DNA of 64,000 nt from Streptomyces sp. P9-A4 (lineage in GTDB: Bacteria > Actinomycetota > Actinomycetes > Streptomycetales > Streptomycetaceae): NCBI RefSeq assembly GCF_036634195.1, contig NZ_JAZIFY010000001.1, positions 2,118,501 through 2,182,500 on the forward strand. The letters are read 5' to 3'. Shown piece after piece: positions 40,751-49,325 of the stretch; position 1 is the stretch's first letter; the number at the start of each line of letters is the position of its first letter. The notes beneath the pieces were generated by a model, which saw only the letters and a program-made list of their open reading frames with translations, ran no database searches and had not been told where the DNA came from. The position numbers were made by a program, and so were the translations under genes.

Positions 40751-41965
40751 GTGACCTCAGCCGATGCCGTTTCACCCAGCCTCGCCGTCGTGCGCGCCCT
40801 GCTCGCGCTCGCCGTCGTGTTCGTGCTGCTCTCGACCACCGGGTGGACGACGATCCGGCACCGCCCCGTACCCGGCCCGTCCCGGGAGGCCGCGCTCACC
40901 GCCTGGGCGCGCGACCGGATCGACCACCGCCCGCTGCCGGGGCCCGACAGCCCGGCCCGTACCGTCGCCGGGTTCTTCGCCGGGCTCGGCCACGCGCGCG
41001 GGGCTCGGCTCGCCGAGCGGCACCCGCTCGTCGTCGGCAACCTCGACGGCGCCCCCGTCGCCCTGCGCTACCGCGCCAACCGGATCACCCTCGGCCGCGC
41101 GCTCGACACCGAACGGGGCAGGATCGACGACGCCAGGCTCTCCCCCGAGGGGCGGCACGAGGCACGGCGCCGGTTCGACCGCTTCGCCTCTCTGATGCGG
41201 CCCGGCCGCCAGATACTCGCCTTCGACCCGACCGGTACGGGCCGGACGGCCGAGGTCCTCGGCGACCTGGAGCGGGCCCGGCGCGTCTCGGTGATCGTGC
41301 CCGGTGTCGACACCAACCTCCTCACCTTCCAGAAGACCCACGGCCGGTACGCGGCTCCCGCCGGCATGGCAGAGGCCCTCTACGCCGCCGAGCGGCGGAC
41401 CTCCCCCCGCGCCAGGGTCGCGGTGATCGCCTGGGCCGACTACACCGCGCCCGCCGGGGTCGGCGTCGACGCGGCCACCGGCCGGCTCGCCGAGGAGGGC
41501 GCCGTACGGCTCGTGAAGCTGACCGGGGCACTGCCCGGCAGCGCGCGCGTGGCGCTGTTCTGCCACAGCTACGGCTCCGTGCTCTGCGGGGTCGCCGCGC
41601 CCCGGCTGTCCGGCCGGGTGACGGACGTGGCCGTGGCGGGGAGCCCCGGCATGCGCGTCGAGCGGGCCGCCGACCTGGCCACACGCGCGCGCGTGTGGGC
41701 GATGCGGGACGCGGACGACTGGATAGCGGACGTGCCCCATCTGGAGGTCGGCGGGCTCGGGCACGGGGCGGACCCGGTGGAGCCGGAGTTCGGCGCCCGG
41801 CTGCTCTCGGCGCGGGGGGCACTCGGCCACAGTGGCTATTTCGAGCCGGGGACCGAGAGCCTCGGCAACTTCGCCGCGATAGGGGTCGGCGCCTACCCGA
41901 GTCTGGTCTGCGCACGTGCCGACAGCGCGTGCCACGACGGAATATCCGGCGCGGAAGGGCTCTGA
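40751..41965 (+). CDS. DUF1023-type alpha/beta hydrolase, membrane-anchored
   Basis: A 404-residue protein with an N-terminal membrane anchor (SLAVVRALLALAVVFVLLST) and a conserved RYRANRI...GRILAFDPTGTGRTAEVLGD-type region. The nucleophile elbow is LFCHSYGSVLCG. The C-terminal EFGARLLSARGALGHSGYFE contains the catalytic histidine. It is paralogous to the hydrolase at 45546-46526. DUF1023 enzymes act on cell-envelope or amide substrates; substrate unknown. Starts 25 bases after the TetR gene. Confidence 0.85.
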   Translation: MTSADAVSPSLAVVRALLALAVVFVLLSTTGWTTIRHRPVPGPSREAALTAWARDRIDHRPLPGPDSPARTVAGFFAGLGHARGARLAERHPLVVGNLDGAPVALRYRANRITLGRALDTERGRIDDARLSPEGRHEARRRFDRFASLMRPGRQILAFDPTGTGRTAEVLGDLERARRVSVIVPGVDTNLLTFQKTHGRYAAPAGMAEALYAAERRTSPRARVAVIAWADYTAPAGVGVDAATGRLAEEGAVRLVKLTGALPGSARVALFCHSYGSVLCGVAAPRLSGRVTDVAVAGSPGMRVERAADLATRARVWAMRDADDWIADVPHLEVGGLGHGADPVEPEFGARLLSARGALGHSGYFEPGTESLGNFAAIGVGAYPSLVCARADSACHDGISGAEGL

Positions 41966-42039
41966 CGCGCGTAGATCACGTGATTTCAGGACCTTTCACA
42001 GGGGCGACGCGGAGACACGCGCCGCTTACGATGAGGCGT

Positions 42040-42888
42040 ATGGGTGATGTGCTGGCCGGAATTCATGCCACCTGGGAGTTCGAGAGCGACGCGCTCGTCA
42101 TCCGCTTCGAACGGGGGATCCGCACGCCGAGGCTCTACCAGGCGCTGCGCGAACGACGTGTACCGCACGAGGCGTTGGCGTCCGTGACGCTCACGCCCGG
42201 GAAGCGGGGCACCGTCGTGCTGCACGCCGTGCCCAGACCTGGCGCCGATCCGCTGATGGAGGCGGCCGCGGGGCAGCTCAAGGAGGGGTGCGATCCGTAC
42301 CGCCTGGTGCTCCCCGCGGAACGCGAGCCGCTCGCCGCGCGCTACCGGGACGAACTCCTCGGCCGGCTGTCGCCCGGTGACGGGGACCTGATGCCCGGCG
42401 ACCGGTTCCTGGTCGCGCCACCCCGGGGGCCGCTGTCCTTCAAGGCGTACGACGGCAGGGCCAGCTTCGACGGGGCCTCCGAGGTCACCTTCCGCTGGTC
42501 GTGGACCGGGGCCTCCTCCGAGAAGTGGAAGGCGGGCGACCAGTCCTTCTCCGTACGGGACCTCTGCGGGGTCGAATGGTGCTCGGCGGACGGACTCGAC
42601 GGGTATCTGCGCCTGGTGCGCCGGGGCGGTGAGCCGCAGGTGCCGCAGGCCGACCGGGACCCCGCCTCGGTCGTGTTCGGTCGCGGCTACGGGCCGGTGC
42701 ACGAGTCCCTTCCCTTCGCGGCGGCGGTGCTCGCGGCGATCCGGAGCACGGACCGCGTACCCGTGCGCGTGGCCACGCCCGGAGCGGTTGCCGAAAGGAT
42801 TCGGCACCTGGGTGAACTGCACCAGGCGGGGCTGGTGACGGACGAGGAGTTCTCGGCGAAGAAAGCGGAGCTCCTGGCGGAGCTTTGA
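42040..42888 (+). CDS. DUF4429 and SHOCT domain protein
   Basis: A 282-residue protein MGDVLAGIHATWEFESDALV with a duplicated DUF4429 beta domain (second copy around ASFDGASEVTFRWSWTGASS) and a C-terminal SHOCT helix pair (LGELHQAGLVTDEEFSAKKA). SHOCT domains often guide oligomers or regulation. ATG 42040 is preferred; ATG 42031 adds three residues. Role unknown. Confidence 0.88.
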   Translation: MGDVLAGIHATWEFESDALVIRFERGIRTPRLYQALRERRVPHEALASVTLTPGKRGTVVLHAVPRPGADPLMEAAAGQLKEGCDPYRLVLPAEREPLAARYRDELLGRLSPGDGDLMPGDRFLVAPPRGPLSFKAYDGRASFDGASEVTFRWSWTGASSEKWKAGDQSFSVRDLCGVEWCSADGLDGYLRLVRRGGEPQVPQADRDPASVVFGRGYGPVHESLPFAAAVLAAIRSTDRVPVRVATPGAVAERIRHLGELHQAGLVTDEEFSAKKAELLAEL

Positions 42889-43055
42889 CCCGGGGGCCGC
42901 CGGGACCCCGGGCGGGAGACACCAGACACCAGACGCCGGCCCGGGCGCCGCGGGCGGGCAACACCAGACGCCGGCCCGGGCGCCGCGGGCCGGAACACCA
43001 GACCCCGGCCGGGCGCCGCGGGCCGGAACACCAGACCCCCGCTCCCCCGATGTCA

Positions 43056-43120
43056 TACCCCGGTATCAGTCGGCAGCCCGCTCCCCGGTATGACGCCGGG
43101 CGTCGGGTGTGCTGCCTACC
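43056..43120 (+). promoter_or_regulatory. Shared promoter box 1 (before NarL-type kinase gene)
   Basis: Contains TACCCCGGTATC at 43056, CTCCCCGGTATGACG at 43081 and CCTACC at 43115-43120. The same three elements with identical spacing (25 and 59 bases from the first) recur at 45433-45497. CCCCGGTAT is a direct repeat with 25-base period here. Likely binding sites of the response regulator at 44616-45296. Confidence 0.6.
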
Positions 43121-43131
43121 CTGGGCGGGTC

Positions 43132-44619
43132 ATGGCTACCGAACAGCGGCACGAGCCGCTCACCCTCCGCCGGATCGGCACCCGGGCCCGCGCGATGTTC
43201 CAGGGGCTGGGCACCGCGCTCACCACCCCGACCGCCCCGGGGGCGCCGCTCCTCGCCGACGCCTCCTCGCGGTGGGTGCGGCTGCTGCCGTACGCCGTCG
43301 CCCTGGCCTTCGTCGCCTCGCTGCTGCCCACCACGATCCAGATCCTCATCGGGGACTACGGCGTCAACGGCGCCCTGGCGGGGGCGCTCGGCACCGCCCA
43401 GACCGCGCCGCTGCTGCTGGCCGTCGCCCGGCCCCTCGAAGCCTGGTGGATCATCTTCGCCGCCGATGTCCTCGGCGCCGTCGTCCTCCTCGCCGCGGAC
43501 GGACAGCAGGCCGACTTCTGGCCCTGGCCCCCGCCCGTCCTCGTCGGCTACTGCGCGCTGATGATCGCGCTCGGGCTCCGCGAGTCCCGGCGGGCCCTGT
43601 TCGGGGTGTGGCTGGCGACGGGCGTGGCCGGATACGTCCTGGAGGTCTTCCGGCCCGAGAGGTACACCAGCATCCACATGCTGCTGCTCGTCCTGAGCGG
43701 TGTGCTGCTCCTGCTCACCTCGGCCGTACGCGCGCGTGGGGACGCCCAGCGGCGCCTCGTCGAACAGGAGCACATCAGCGAGGCCGAGCGGGCACGCCGG
43801 ACGCTGCTGGAGGAACGGGCCAGGATCGCGCGCGAGCTGCACGACGTGGTGGCCCACCACATGTCCGTGATCACCGTGCAGGCGGACTCGGCGCCGTACC
43901 GCATCCCGGAGCTCCCGGAGGCGGCCCGCGAGGAGTTCACCTCGATCGCGGCGAGCGCGCGGGAGTCGCTGGCCGAGATGCGCCGGCTGCTCTCGGTGCT
44001 GCGCAGTGACGGCAGCGAGGGCGAGCGGGCCCCGCAGCCGGGCCTGGACCGGGTGCAGCAGCTGGTGGAGGCGACGGTACGGGCCGGGGTGCCGGCGGAG
44101 CTCCGGCTCGCCGCCGACCTCGGGGACGTACCGCAGGCGGTGGACCTGTCCGCGTACCGGATCGTGCAGGAGGCGCTCGCCAACGTCGTCCGGCACGCGC
44201 CGGGGGCGTCGACCCGGGTGTCGGTCCGCGCGGACGACGGCTGGCTGACGGTCCTCGTCGTCAACGGGCCCAGCCTGGAGGCGGGTTCCTCGGTCGAGCG
44301 GGGTGTGCCGGGGACGGGTCACGGACTCGTCGGTATGCGGGAGCGCGTACGGTTGACGGGCGGCTCGCTCGACACCGGACCGCTGCCGGACGGGGGCTTC
44401 CGGGTGGCGGCGCGGATGCCGCTGGCCGCGGACTCCGTTCCGGGCCCTGTTCCGGACCCTGTTCCGGGCCCTGTTCCGGACCTGGTCGCCTCCCCGACCC
44501 GGAAGCCGACCCCGACCCCGACCCCGACCCAGACCTCGGCCCAGACCTCGGCCCAGGCGTCGCCCCCGGCCCCGACCCCCACCCCAGCCCCCACCCCAAC
44601 CGTCAAGGACCCCGAGTGA
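43132..44619 (+). CDS. NarL-type sensor histidine kinase
   Basis: A 495-residue kinase. Six or so membrane helices cover about residues 40-200 (YAVALAFVASLLPTTIQILI, WIIFAADVLGAVVLLA); the HisKA_3 motif is ERARIARELHDVVAHHMSVI with phospho-histidine near 237; HATPase motifs VDLSAYRIVQEALANVVRHA and GHGLVGMRERV follow. The final 60 residues are a Pro/Thr-rich tail, unusually long. The regulator start overlaps its stop (GTGA). Confidence 0.93.
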   Translation: MATEQRHEPLTLRRIGTRARAMFQGLGTALTTPTAPGAPLLADASSRWVRLLPYAVALAFVASLLPTTIQILIGDYGVNGALAGALGTAQTAPLLLAVARPLEAWWIIFAADVLGAVVLLAADGQQADFWPWPPPVLVGYCALMIALGLRESRRALFGVWLATGVAGYVLEVFRPERYTSIHMLLLVLSGVLLLLTSAVRARGDAQRRLVEQEHISEAERARRTLLEERARIARELHDVVAHHMSVITVQADSAPYRIPELPEAAREEFTSIAASARESLAEMRRLLSVLRSDGSEGERAPQPGLDRVQQLVEATVRAGVPAELRLAADLGDVPQAVDLSAYRIVQEALANVVRHAPGASTRVSVRADDGWLTVLVVNGPSLEAGSSVERGVPGTGHGLVGMRERVRLTGGSLDTGPLPDGGFRVAARMPLAADSVPGPVPDPVPGPVPDLVASPTRKPTPTPTPTQTSAQTSAQASPPAPTPTPAPTPTVKDPE

Positions 44620-45296
44620 CCATCCGTGTGATCATCGTCGACGACCAGGCCATGGTGCGGGCCGGATTCGCCGCGCTGCTCTCCGCGCAGCCCGACATCG
44701 ACGTCGTGGGCGAGGCCCCCGACGGACGGCAGGGCGTCGACGTGGCCCGGTCGACGCACCCGGACGTGGTGCTGATGGACGTACGGATGCCGGAGCTCGA
44801 CGGGCTCGCCGCCGCCCGGGAGATCCTGCACCCGCCGACCGGGGTGACGCATCTGCCGAAGGTGCTGATGCTGACCACCTTCGATGTCGACGACTACGTG
44901 TACGAGGCGCTGCGCGCGGGCGCGTCCGGCTTCCTCCTGAAAGACGCGCCGCCGGCCGATCTCATCGCGGCGGTACGGGTGGTGGCGGCGGGCGAGGCCC
45001 TGCTCGCCCCCTCGGTGACCCGGCGGCTCATCGCCGACTTCGCCGCCTCCCGGCCGGCCCCGCGCCGGGACACCACGGCGCTGCGCCTGAACGGTCTCAC
45101 CCCGCGTGAGACCGAGGTACTGGAACTCATCGCCCGGGGCCTGTCCAACCAGGAGATCGCGGATCATCTGGTCCTCGCCGAGCAGACCGTGAAGACCCAC
45201 ATCGGCCGGGTCCTGGCCAAGCTGGACCTGCGCGACCGGGCGCAGGCGGTGGTCTTCGCGTACGAGTCGGGCCTGGTCACACCGGGTGCGTCCTGA
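44616..45296 (+). CDS. LuxR/NarL-family response regulator
   Basis: A 226-residue regulator with receiver phospho-acceptor D55 in VVLMDVRMPELDG and C-terminal LuxR-type HTH (LTPRETEVLELIARGLSNQE, ADHLVLAEQTVKTHIGRVLA). Coupled to the kinase by GTGA overlap. It probably binds the repeated box upstream of its own operon and the hydrolase operon. Confidence 0.95.
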   Translation: MTIRVIIVDDQAMVRAGFAALLSAQPDIDVVGEAPDGRQGVDVARSTHPDVVLMDVRMPELDGLAAAREILHPPTGVTHLPKVLMLTTFDVDDYVYEALRAGASGFLLKDAPPADLIAAVRVVAAGEALLAPSVTRRLIADFAASRPAPRRDTTALRLNGLTPRETEVLELIARGLSNQEIADHLVLAEQTVKTHIGRVLAKLDLRDRAQAVVFAYESGLVTPGAS

Positions 45297-45432
45297 TCCC
45301 GCGCCCCCGCTCCGCCCCGCGCCCCCGGCCCGGCGCGCGCTGAACCCGTGCCCACGCCCCTGACCCACCCCCCGGCCCGCCCCCGGGGGAAAACCCCACC
45401 CCTCCCCTGGTGTTGGCTGCTCCTCCACCCCC

Positions 45433-45497
45433 TACCCGGGTATCGGGCGGGAGTTGGCTCCCCGGTGTGACGTGCCGTCACCCGTCGTCTTCCTACC
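45433..45497 (+). promoter_or_regulatory. Shared promoter box 2 (before hydrolase-acyltransferase operon)
   Basis: TACCCGGGTATC at 45433, CTCCCCGGTGTGACG at 45458, CCTACC at 45492-45497: same elements and spacing as 43056-43120; 32 of the first 40 bases agree. Implies co-regulation with the two-component operon. Confidence 0.6.
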
Positions 45498-45545
45498 TTC
45501 CTCTCGCCAGCGAACGAGCGAGTACCGAAGAGGGAGGGCGACCCC

Positions 45546-46526
45546 ATGCGCCGCATTTCGAGGACCCTGATCACCGCGGCCCTGGTGACCGCCGTGATCG
45601 GCGGGACGGCGGGCTTCGCGGCCGGCGACAGCCAGGAGGCCGTGACCGGGGCGCCGGCCGGGACGGCCGAGTGGCGGGCGGCGGGGCTGCCCGACCCCGA
45701 GCGGATGGACCCGGCCGGGGTGGCGCGGTTCTTCGCCGGGCTGGACCCCGCACGGCGGCGGGAACTGGCCCGGACCCACCCCACCGTCGTCGGGAACCTC
45801 GACGGCGCACCCCTGGAGCTGCGGTACGAGGCCAACGCCCGTGCCACCCGGGGGCAGTTCGGCGGGGCCCGGGTCCTCGCCCACGACGCACGCGGCCGGG
45901 GTCAGGTGGCCCTGGTGTACGGGGACCTGGCGCGGGCCGAGCACGTGGCGGTGATCGTGCCCGGGTCCGACACCGACGCGGGGCGCATCGGCTCGCTCGA
46001 AGACATGGCGGAGGCGCTGCGCCGGGCCACCGGCGGCCGTACGGCGGTCGTCGCCTGGGCCGGATACACGACTCCGCTCGGCGTCGGTCTGGACGCGGCC
46101 ACCGGGCGGCTCGCCGAGGTGGGGGCGGACCGGCTCACCCGGTTCGTGGACGGTCTGGCGGCGGTCGGGGCGGCCGAGCCGTCCGTGTTCTGCCACAGCT
46201 ACGGCTCCGTGGTCTGCGGCCTCGCCGCCCACCAGCTGAAGGCCAAGGACCTGGTGGTGTTCGGCTCCCCCGGGATGCGCGCCGGGAACGTCGGCGAACT
46301 CGGCACCTCCGCCCGCGTCTGGGCGGCGAAGGATCCCACCGACTGGATCGACCGGGTCCCCAACGTCGAGTTCGCGGGCCTGGGGCACGGCACCGACCCG
46401 ACGGAGCCGGCCTTCGGGGCCCGCCGTATCGCGGCCGACGACGCCGCCGGCCACGGCGGCTACTTCGCGCCCGGTACGGCCTCCCTCCGCACCTTCGCCG
46501 CCATCGCCGAGGGAGACGTCCGATGA
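45546..46526 (+). CDS. Secreted DUF1023-type alpha/beta hydrolase
   Basis: A 326-residue protein with signal MRRISRTLITAALVTAVIGG and mature start near ADSQEAV. It shares with 40751-41965 the GNLDGAPLELRYEANARATR block, VIVPGSDTDAGRIGSLEDMA, the FCHSYGSVVCG nucleophile elbow and GHGTDPTEPAFGARR. First gene of an operon with an acyltransferase (ATGA overlap), behind promoter box 2. Confidence 0.87.
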   Translation: MRRISRTLITAALVTAVIGGTAGFAAGDSQEAVTGAPAGTAEWRAAGLPDPERMDPAGVARFFAGLDPARRRELARTHPTVVGNLDGAPLELRYEANARATRGQFGGARVLAHDARGRGQVALVYGDLARAEHVAVIVPGSDTDAGRIGSLEDMAEALRRATGGRTAVVAWAGYTTPLGVGLDAATGRLAEVGADRLTRFVDGLAAVGAAEPSVFCHSYGSVVCGLAAHQLKAKDLVVFGSPGMRAGNVGELGTSARVWAAKDPTDWIDRVPNVEFAGLGHGTDPTEPAFGARRIAADDAAGHGGYFAPGTASLRTFAAIAEGDVR

Positions 46527-47740
46527 GCACCCTGACGACCATGGCCCGGAAGACGGCCGCGAAGATCGAGTCCGGCACCCCGGCCCACCGCGACCGGGCG
46601 ATCGACGGGCTGCGCGCGCTGGCCCTGCTCGCCGTGCCGACCGGGCACTGGCTGCTCGGCGGCTTCACGCTCTCCTCCGACGGCGCGATCCACAACGCCA
46701 GCCCGCTGGGCACCTTCGCGGGGCTCGCCCCGGTCAGCTGGGTCCTCCAGATGCTGGGGATCTTCTTCCTGGTCGGCGGCTATGCCTCGGTCCTCTCGTA
46801 CCGCCGCCGCAAGGGCTCCACGGGCGAGTGGCTCAAGGGCCGGCTCGCTCGGCTCGGCCGCCCGGTCCTCGGGGTCACCGCCGTGTGGGCGGCGCTCCTC
46901 CCGCTGCTGCACTTCGGACTCGGGGTGCCCGTGGACACCCTGCGGACGGCGTCGACGCTGGTGATCCAGCCGCTCTGGTTCGTCGGGGTGTACACCGTGG
47001 TCACCGCGCTGACCCCGCTGTGTGTACGGGCGGCCCGCCGCCTCGGGGTGTGGGCGGCGGCGCCGCTGCTCGGCTCGGTCGCCGTCGTCGACTTCCTGCG
47101 GTACGGGCCGTACGCCGACGCCGTACCGTCCTGGCTCAGCCTCCTGAACATCCTGCCCGGCTGGCTGTTCGCGTATCAGCTCGGCGTCTCCTGGGGCGAG
47201 GGCCGGGTCACGAAGCGGCATGCCTGGGCGCTGCTGCTGGGCGGGGCCGCGCTGTTCGCCGCGCTGCTGCTCGCCTTCGGCTACCCGGCGTCGATGGTCG
47301 GCGTCCCCGGCGAGGCCCGCACCAACTCGCACCCGCCGTCGCTGCTGGTCCTGGCCCTCGCCGCCGCGCAGAGCGGCGCGGCGATCCTGCTCCGCGACCG
47401 GCTCGGCCGGCTCCTGAAGCGGCCCGCGCTGTGGGCGCCGGTCGTGGTCGTCAACCTGTCGGCGATGACGATCCTGTGCTGGCACCAGACGGCGATGCTC
47501 GCCGCCGCGGTCCCCGGCTCGTACCTCGGAGAGATCCCGGGTCTGGTCGGCGCGCCGGACTCGGTCGGCTGGATCCTGGCGCGGCTCGCCTGGATGCCGG
47601 TCTTCGCCGGCCTCCTCGTCCTCATCGGCCGGTACGCCCGGACCTTCGAGTCCCCGTGGACGAGGACCGGCCCGGCCCGCCGCACCCTGGCGGGGCTGCT
47701 CGCGGCGGGCTTCGCGGTCTTCGCGCTGGGTCTCGCGTGA
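46523..47740 (+). CDS. Acyltransferase-3 family membrane protein
   Basis: A 405-residue integral membrane protein with about ten helices and the acyltransferase-3 N-terminal signature HRDRAIDGLRALALLAVPTG-HW followed by FFLVGGYASVLSYRRR. Such enzymes modify surface glycans or lipids. Its ATG overlaps the hydrolase stop, so envelope acylation and hydrolysis are jointly expressed under promoter box 2. Confidence 0.88.
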   Translation: MSTLTTMARKTAAKIESGTPAHRDRAIDGLRALALLAVPTGHWLLGGFTLSSDGAIHNASPLGTFAGLAPVSWVLQMLGIFFLVGGYASVLSYRRRKGSTGEWLKGRLARLGRPVLGVTAVWAALLPLLHFGLGVPVDTLRTASTLVIQPLWFVGVYTVVTALTPLCVRAARRLGVWAAAPLLGSVAVVDFLRYGPYADAVPSWLSLLNILPGWLFAYQLGVSWGEGRVTKRHAWALLLGGAALFAALLLAFGYPASMVGVPGEARTNSHPPSLLVLALAAAQSGAAILLRDRLGRLLKRPALWAPVVVVNLSAMTILCWHQTAMLAAAVPGSYLGEIPGLVGAPDSVGWILARLAWMPVFAGLLVLIGRYARTFESPWTRTGPARRTLAGLLAAGFAVFALGLA

Positions 47741-47838
47741 GGGTCTCCGGCTCCCGGACCGGAACCGGGGCCCCGGGTCGCTCCCTCCCGTCAGGGGACG
47801 GAACCCGGAGTCCCGCGTCGGCGGGTGGAACGGCCCGC

Positions 47839-48861
47839 TCAGCCTTCCCGGCCCACCGACGTGAACCGCATGTCCGGGTAGCGGTCGCCCGCCACCAGGC
47901 CCGCGATCGGCTCCAGCTCGGCGAGTTCGGTGTCGGTGAGGGTGATGCGGGTGGCCGCCGCGTTCTCCTCCAGGCGGGAGCGCTTGCGGGTGCCGGGGAT
48001 CGGGACGACCGTCAGGCCGTGCACGGAGGCCCGCTGCTGGACCCAGGCGAGGGCGATCTGCGCCGGGGTCGCCCCGTGCGCGGCCGCGATCTTCCGTACC
48101 GGGTCGAGGAGGGCGGCGTTCCGCTCGGCGTTCTCGCCGCTGAAGCGGGGCTGGTGGCGGCGGAAGTCGCCGCCCGACAGGTCCTTCGCGGCGTCCGCGA
48201 ACGCCCCGGTCAGAAAGCCCCGGCCGAGCGGCGAGTACGGCACGAACGTCACGCCGAGTTCGGCGGCGGCGCCGACGGCGCTGCGCTCCACGTCGCGGGA
48301 GAAGAGCGACCACTCCGACTGGAGCGCGGTGATCGGGTGCACGGCGTGGGCCTCGCGGAGTTCGGCCCCGGTGACCTCGCTGAGGCCCAGGTACCGGACC
48401 TTGCCCGCCCGGACGAGTTCGGCCATCGCGCCGACGGACTCGGCGAAGGGGATCTCCGGGTCGCGGCGGTGCATGTAGTAGAGGTCGATGGTCTCGATGC
48501 CGAGGCGGCGCAGGCTGTCCTCGGCGGCCTTCCTGATGTACGCGGGGTCGTTGCGGACGGCCCGGTGGGTGGGGTCGTCGGCGCGCCGCTCGATGGCGAA
48601 CTTGGTGGCGAGGGTGACCTCGTCGCGGTGGGCGGCGAGGAACGGGGCGAGGAACTCCTCGTTGGCGCCGCTGCCGTAGATGTCGGCGGTGTCGATCAGG
48701 GTGACGCCGGCCTCCAGGGCCGCGTCGAGGGTGTCGCGGGCGGCGGTCTCGTCGGTGTCGCCGTAGAACTCGCTGATGCCCATGGCGCCGAAGCCCTGGA
48801 CGCCGACCCGGGGTCCGTCCTGGCCGAGGCGTATGGTGTCGATCCTGGTCTCGCTGGTCAT
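47839..48861 (-). CDS. Aldo/keto reductase
   Basis: A 340-residue TIM-barrel reductase: VQGFGAMGISEFYG, catalytic tetrad D-Y-K-H in LIDTADIYGSGANEEFLA (D, Y), ATKFA (K) and YYMHRRDP (H), and the NADPH-binding end IPGTRKRSRLEENAAA. Its ATG overlaps the MerR stop (ATGA), so it is directly coupled to its regulator. Confidence 0.94.
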   Translation of the reverse strand: MTSETRIDTIRLGQDGPRVGVQGFGAMGISEFYGDTDETAARDTLDAALEAGVTLIDTADIYGSGANEEFLAPFLAAHRDEVTLATKFAIERRADDPTHRAVRNDPAYIRKAAEDSLRRLGIETIDLYYMHRRDPEIPFAESVGAMAELVRAGKVRYLGLSEVTGAELREAHAVHPITALQSEWSLFSRDVERSAVGAAAELGVTFVPYSPLGRGFLTGAFADAAKDLSGGDFRRHQPRFSGENAERNAALLDPVRKIAAAHGATPAQIALAWVQQRASVHGLTVVPIPGTRKRSRLEENAAATRITLTDTELAELEPIAGLVAGDRYPDMRFTSVGREG

Positions 48862-49274
48862 GAAGGTGTTCCTCCGCAGACGGTCCCGTAGTGGCTGATC
48901 TTGATGTCGAGCACGGCGAGCGTGTCCTGCAGTTCGGTGATCCGGGTGAGCACGTCCTCCCTGGTGGCCTCCAGGAGCTCCCGTCGCGCGTCCCGGGTGT
49001 GGTCGCCCTCGCGGACCAGCTCGGCGTACCGGACCATGTCCGCGACCGGCATCCCCGTGAGCCGCAGCTTGCCGACGAAGGCGAGCCAGCTCAGGTCCTG
49101 CTCGGTGAAGCGGCGCTGGCCGGTGTGCGACCGGTCGACGTGCGGCATGAGGCCGATCCGCTCGTACCAGCGAAGGGTGTGCGCCGAAAGACCGGTCAGC
49201 GCGGAGACCTCGCTGATGGTGTGGTGCGCCCGGGTTCCGCTCGGGCTCGTGCTCGTGCTCGCCATCACGCTCAT
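48858..49274 (-). CDS. MerR-family regulator of the aldo/keto reductase
   Basis: A 138-residue protein. The MerR DNA-binding motif TISEVSALTGLSAHTLRWYE then RIGLMPHVDRSHTGQRRFTE is clear, followed by a long dimerisation helix; only one late cysteine (GTVCGG), so it senses an organic or redox cue rather than a chelated metal. Starts at ATG 49274 or 49265. Its promoter contains the palindrome at 49295-49304. Confidence 0.93.
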   Translation of the reverse strand: MSVMASTSTSPSGTRAHHTISEVSALTGLSAHTLRWYERIGLMPHVDRSHTGQRRFTEQDLSWLAFVGKLRLTGMPVADMVRYAELVREGDHTRDARRELLEATREDVLTRITELQDTLAVLDIKISHYGTVCGGTPS

Positions 49275-49294
49275 GACCCCACGCTAAAACGTTG

Positions 49295-49304
49295 GAGTGC
49301 ACTC
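49295..49304. promoter_or_regulatory. MerR operator candidate
   Basis: The perfect palindrome GAGTGCACTC lies between a TTGCTT -35-like and a TTTTAG -10-like hexamer on the minus strand, the central position typical of MerR-controlled promoters with long spacers. It also precedes the divergent gene at 49326. Confidence 0.55.
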
Positions 49305-49325
49305 GAAGCAAGTAGGCTCGGCCGC

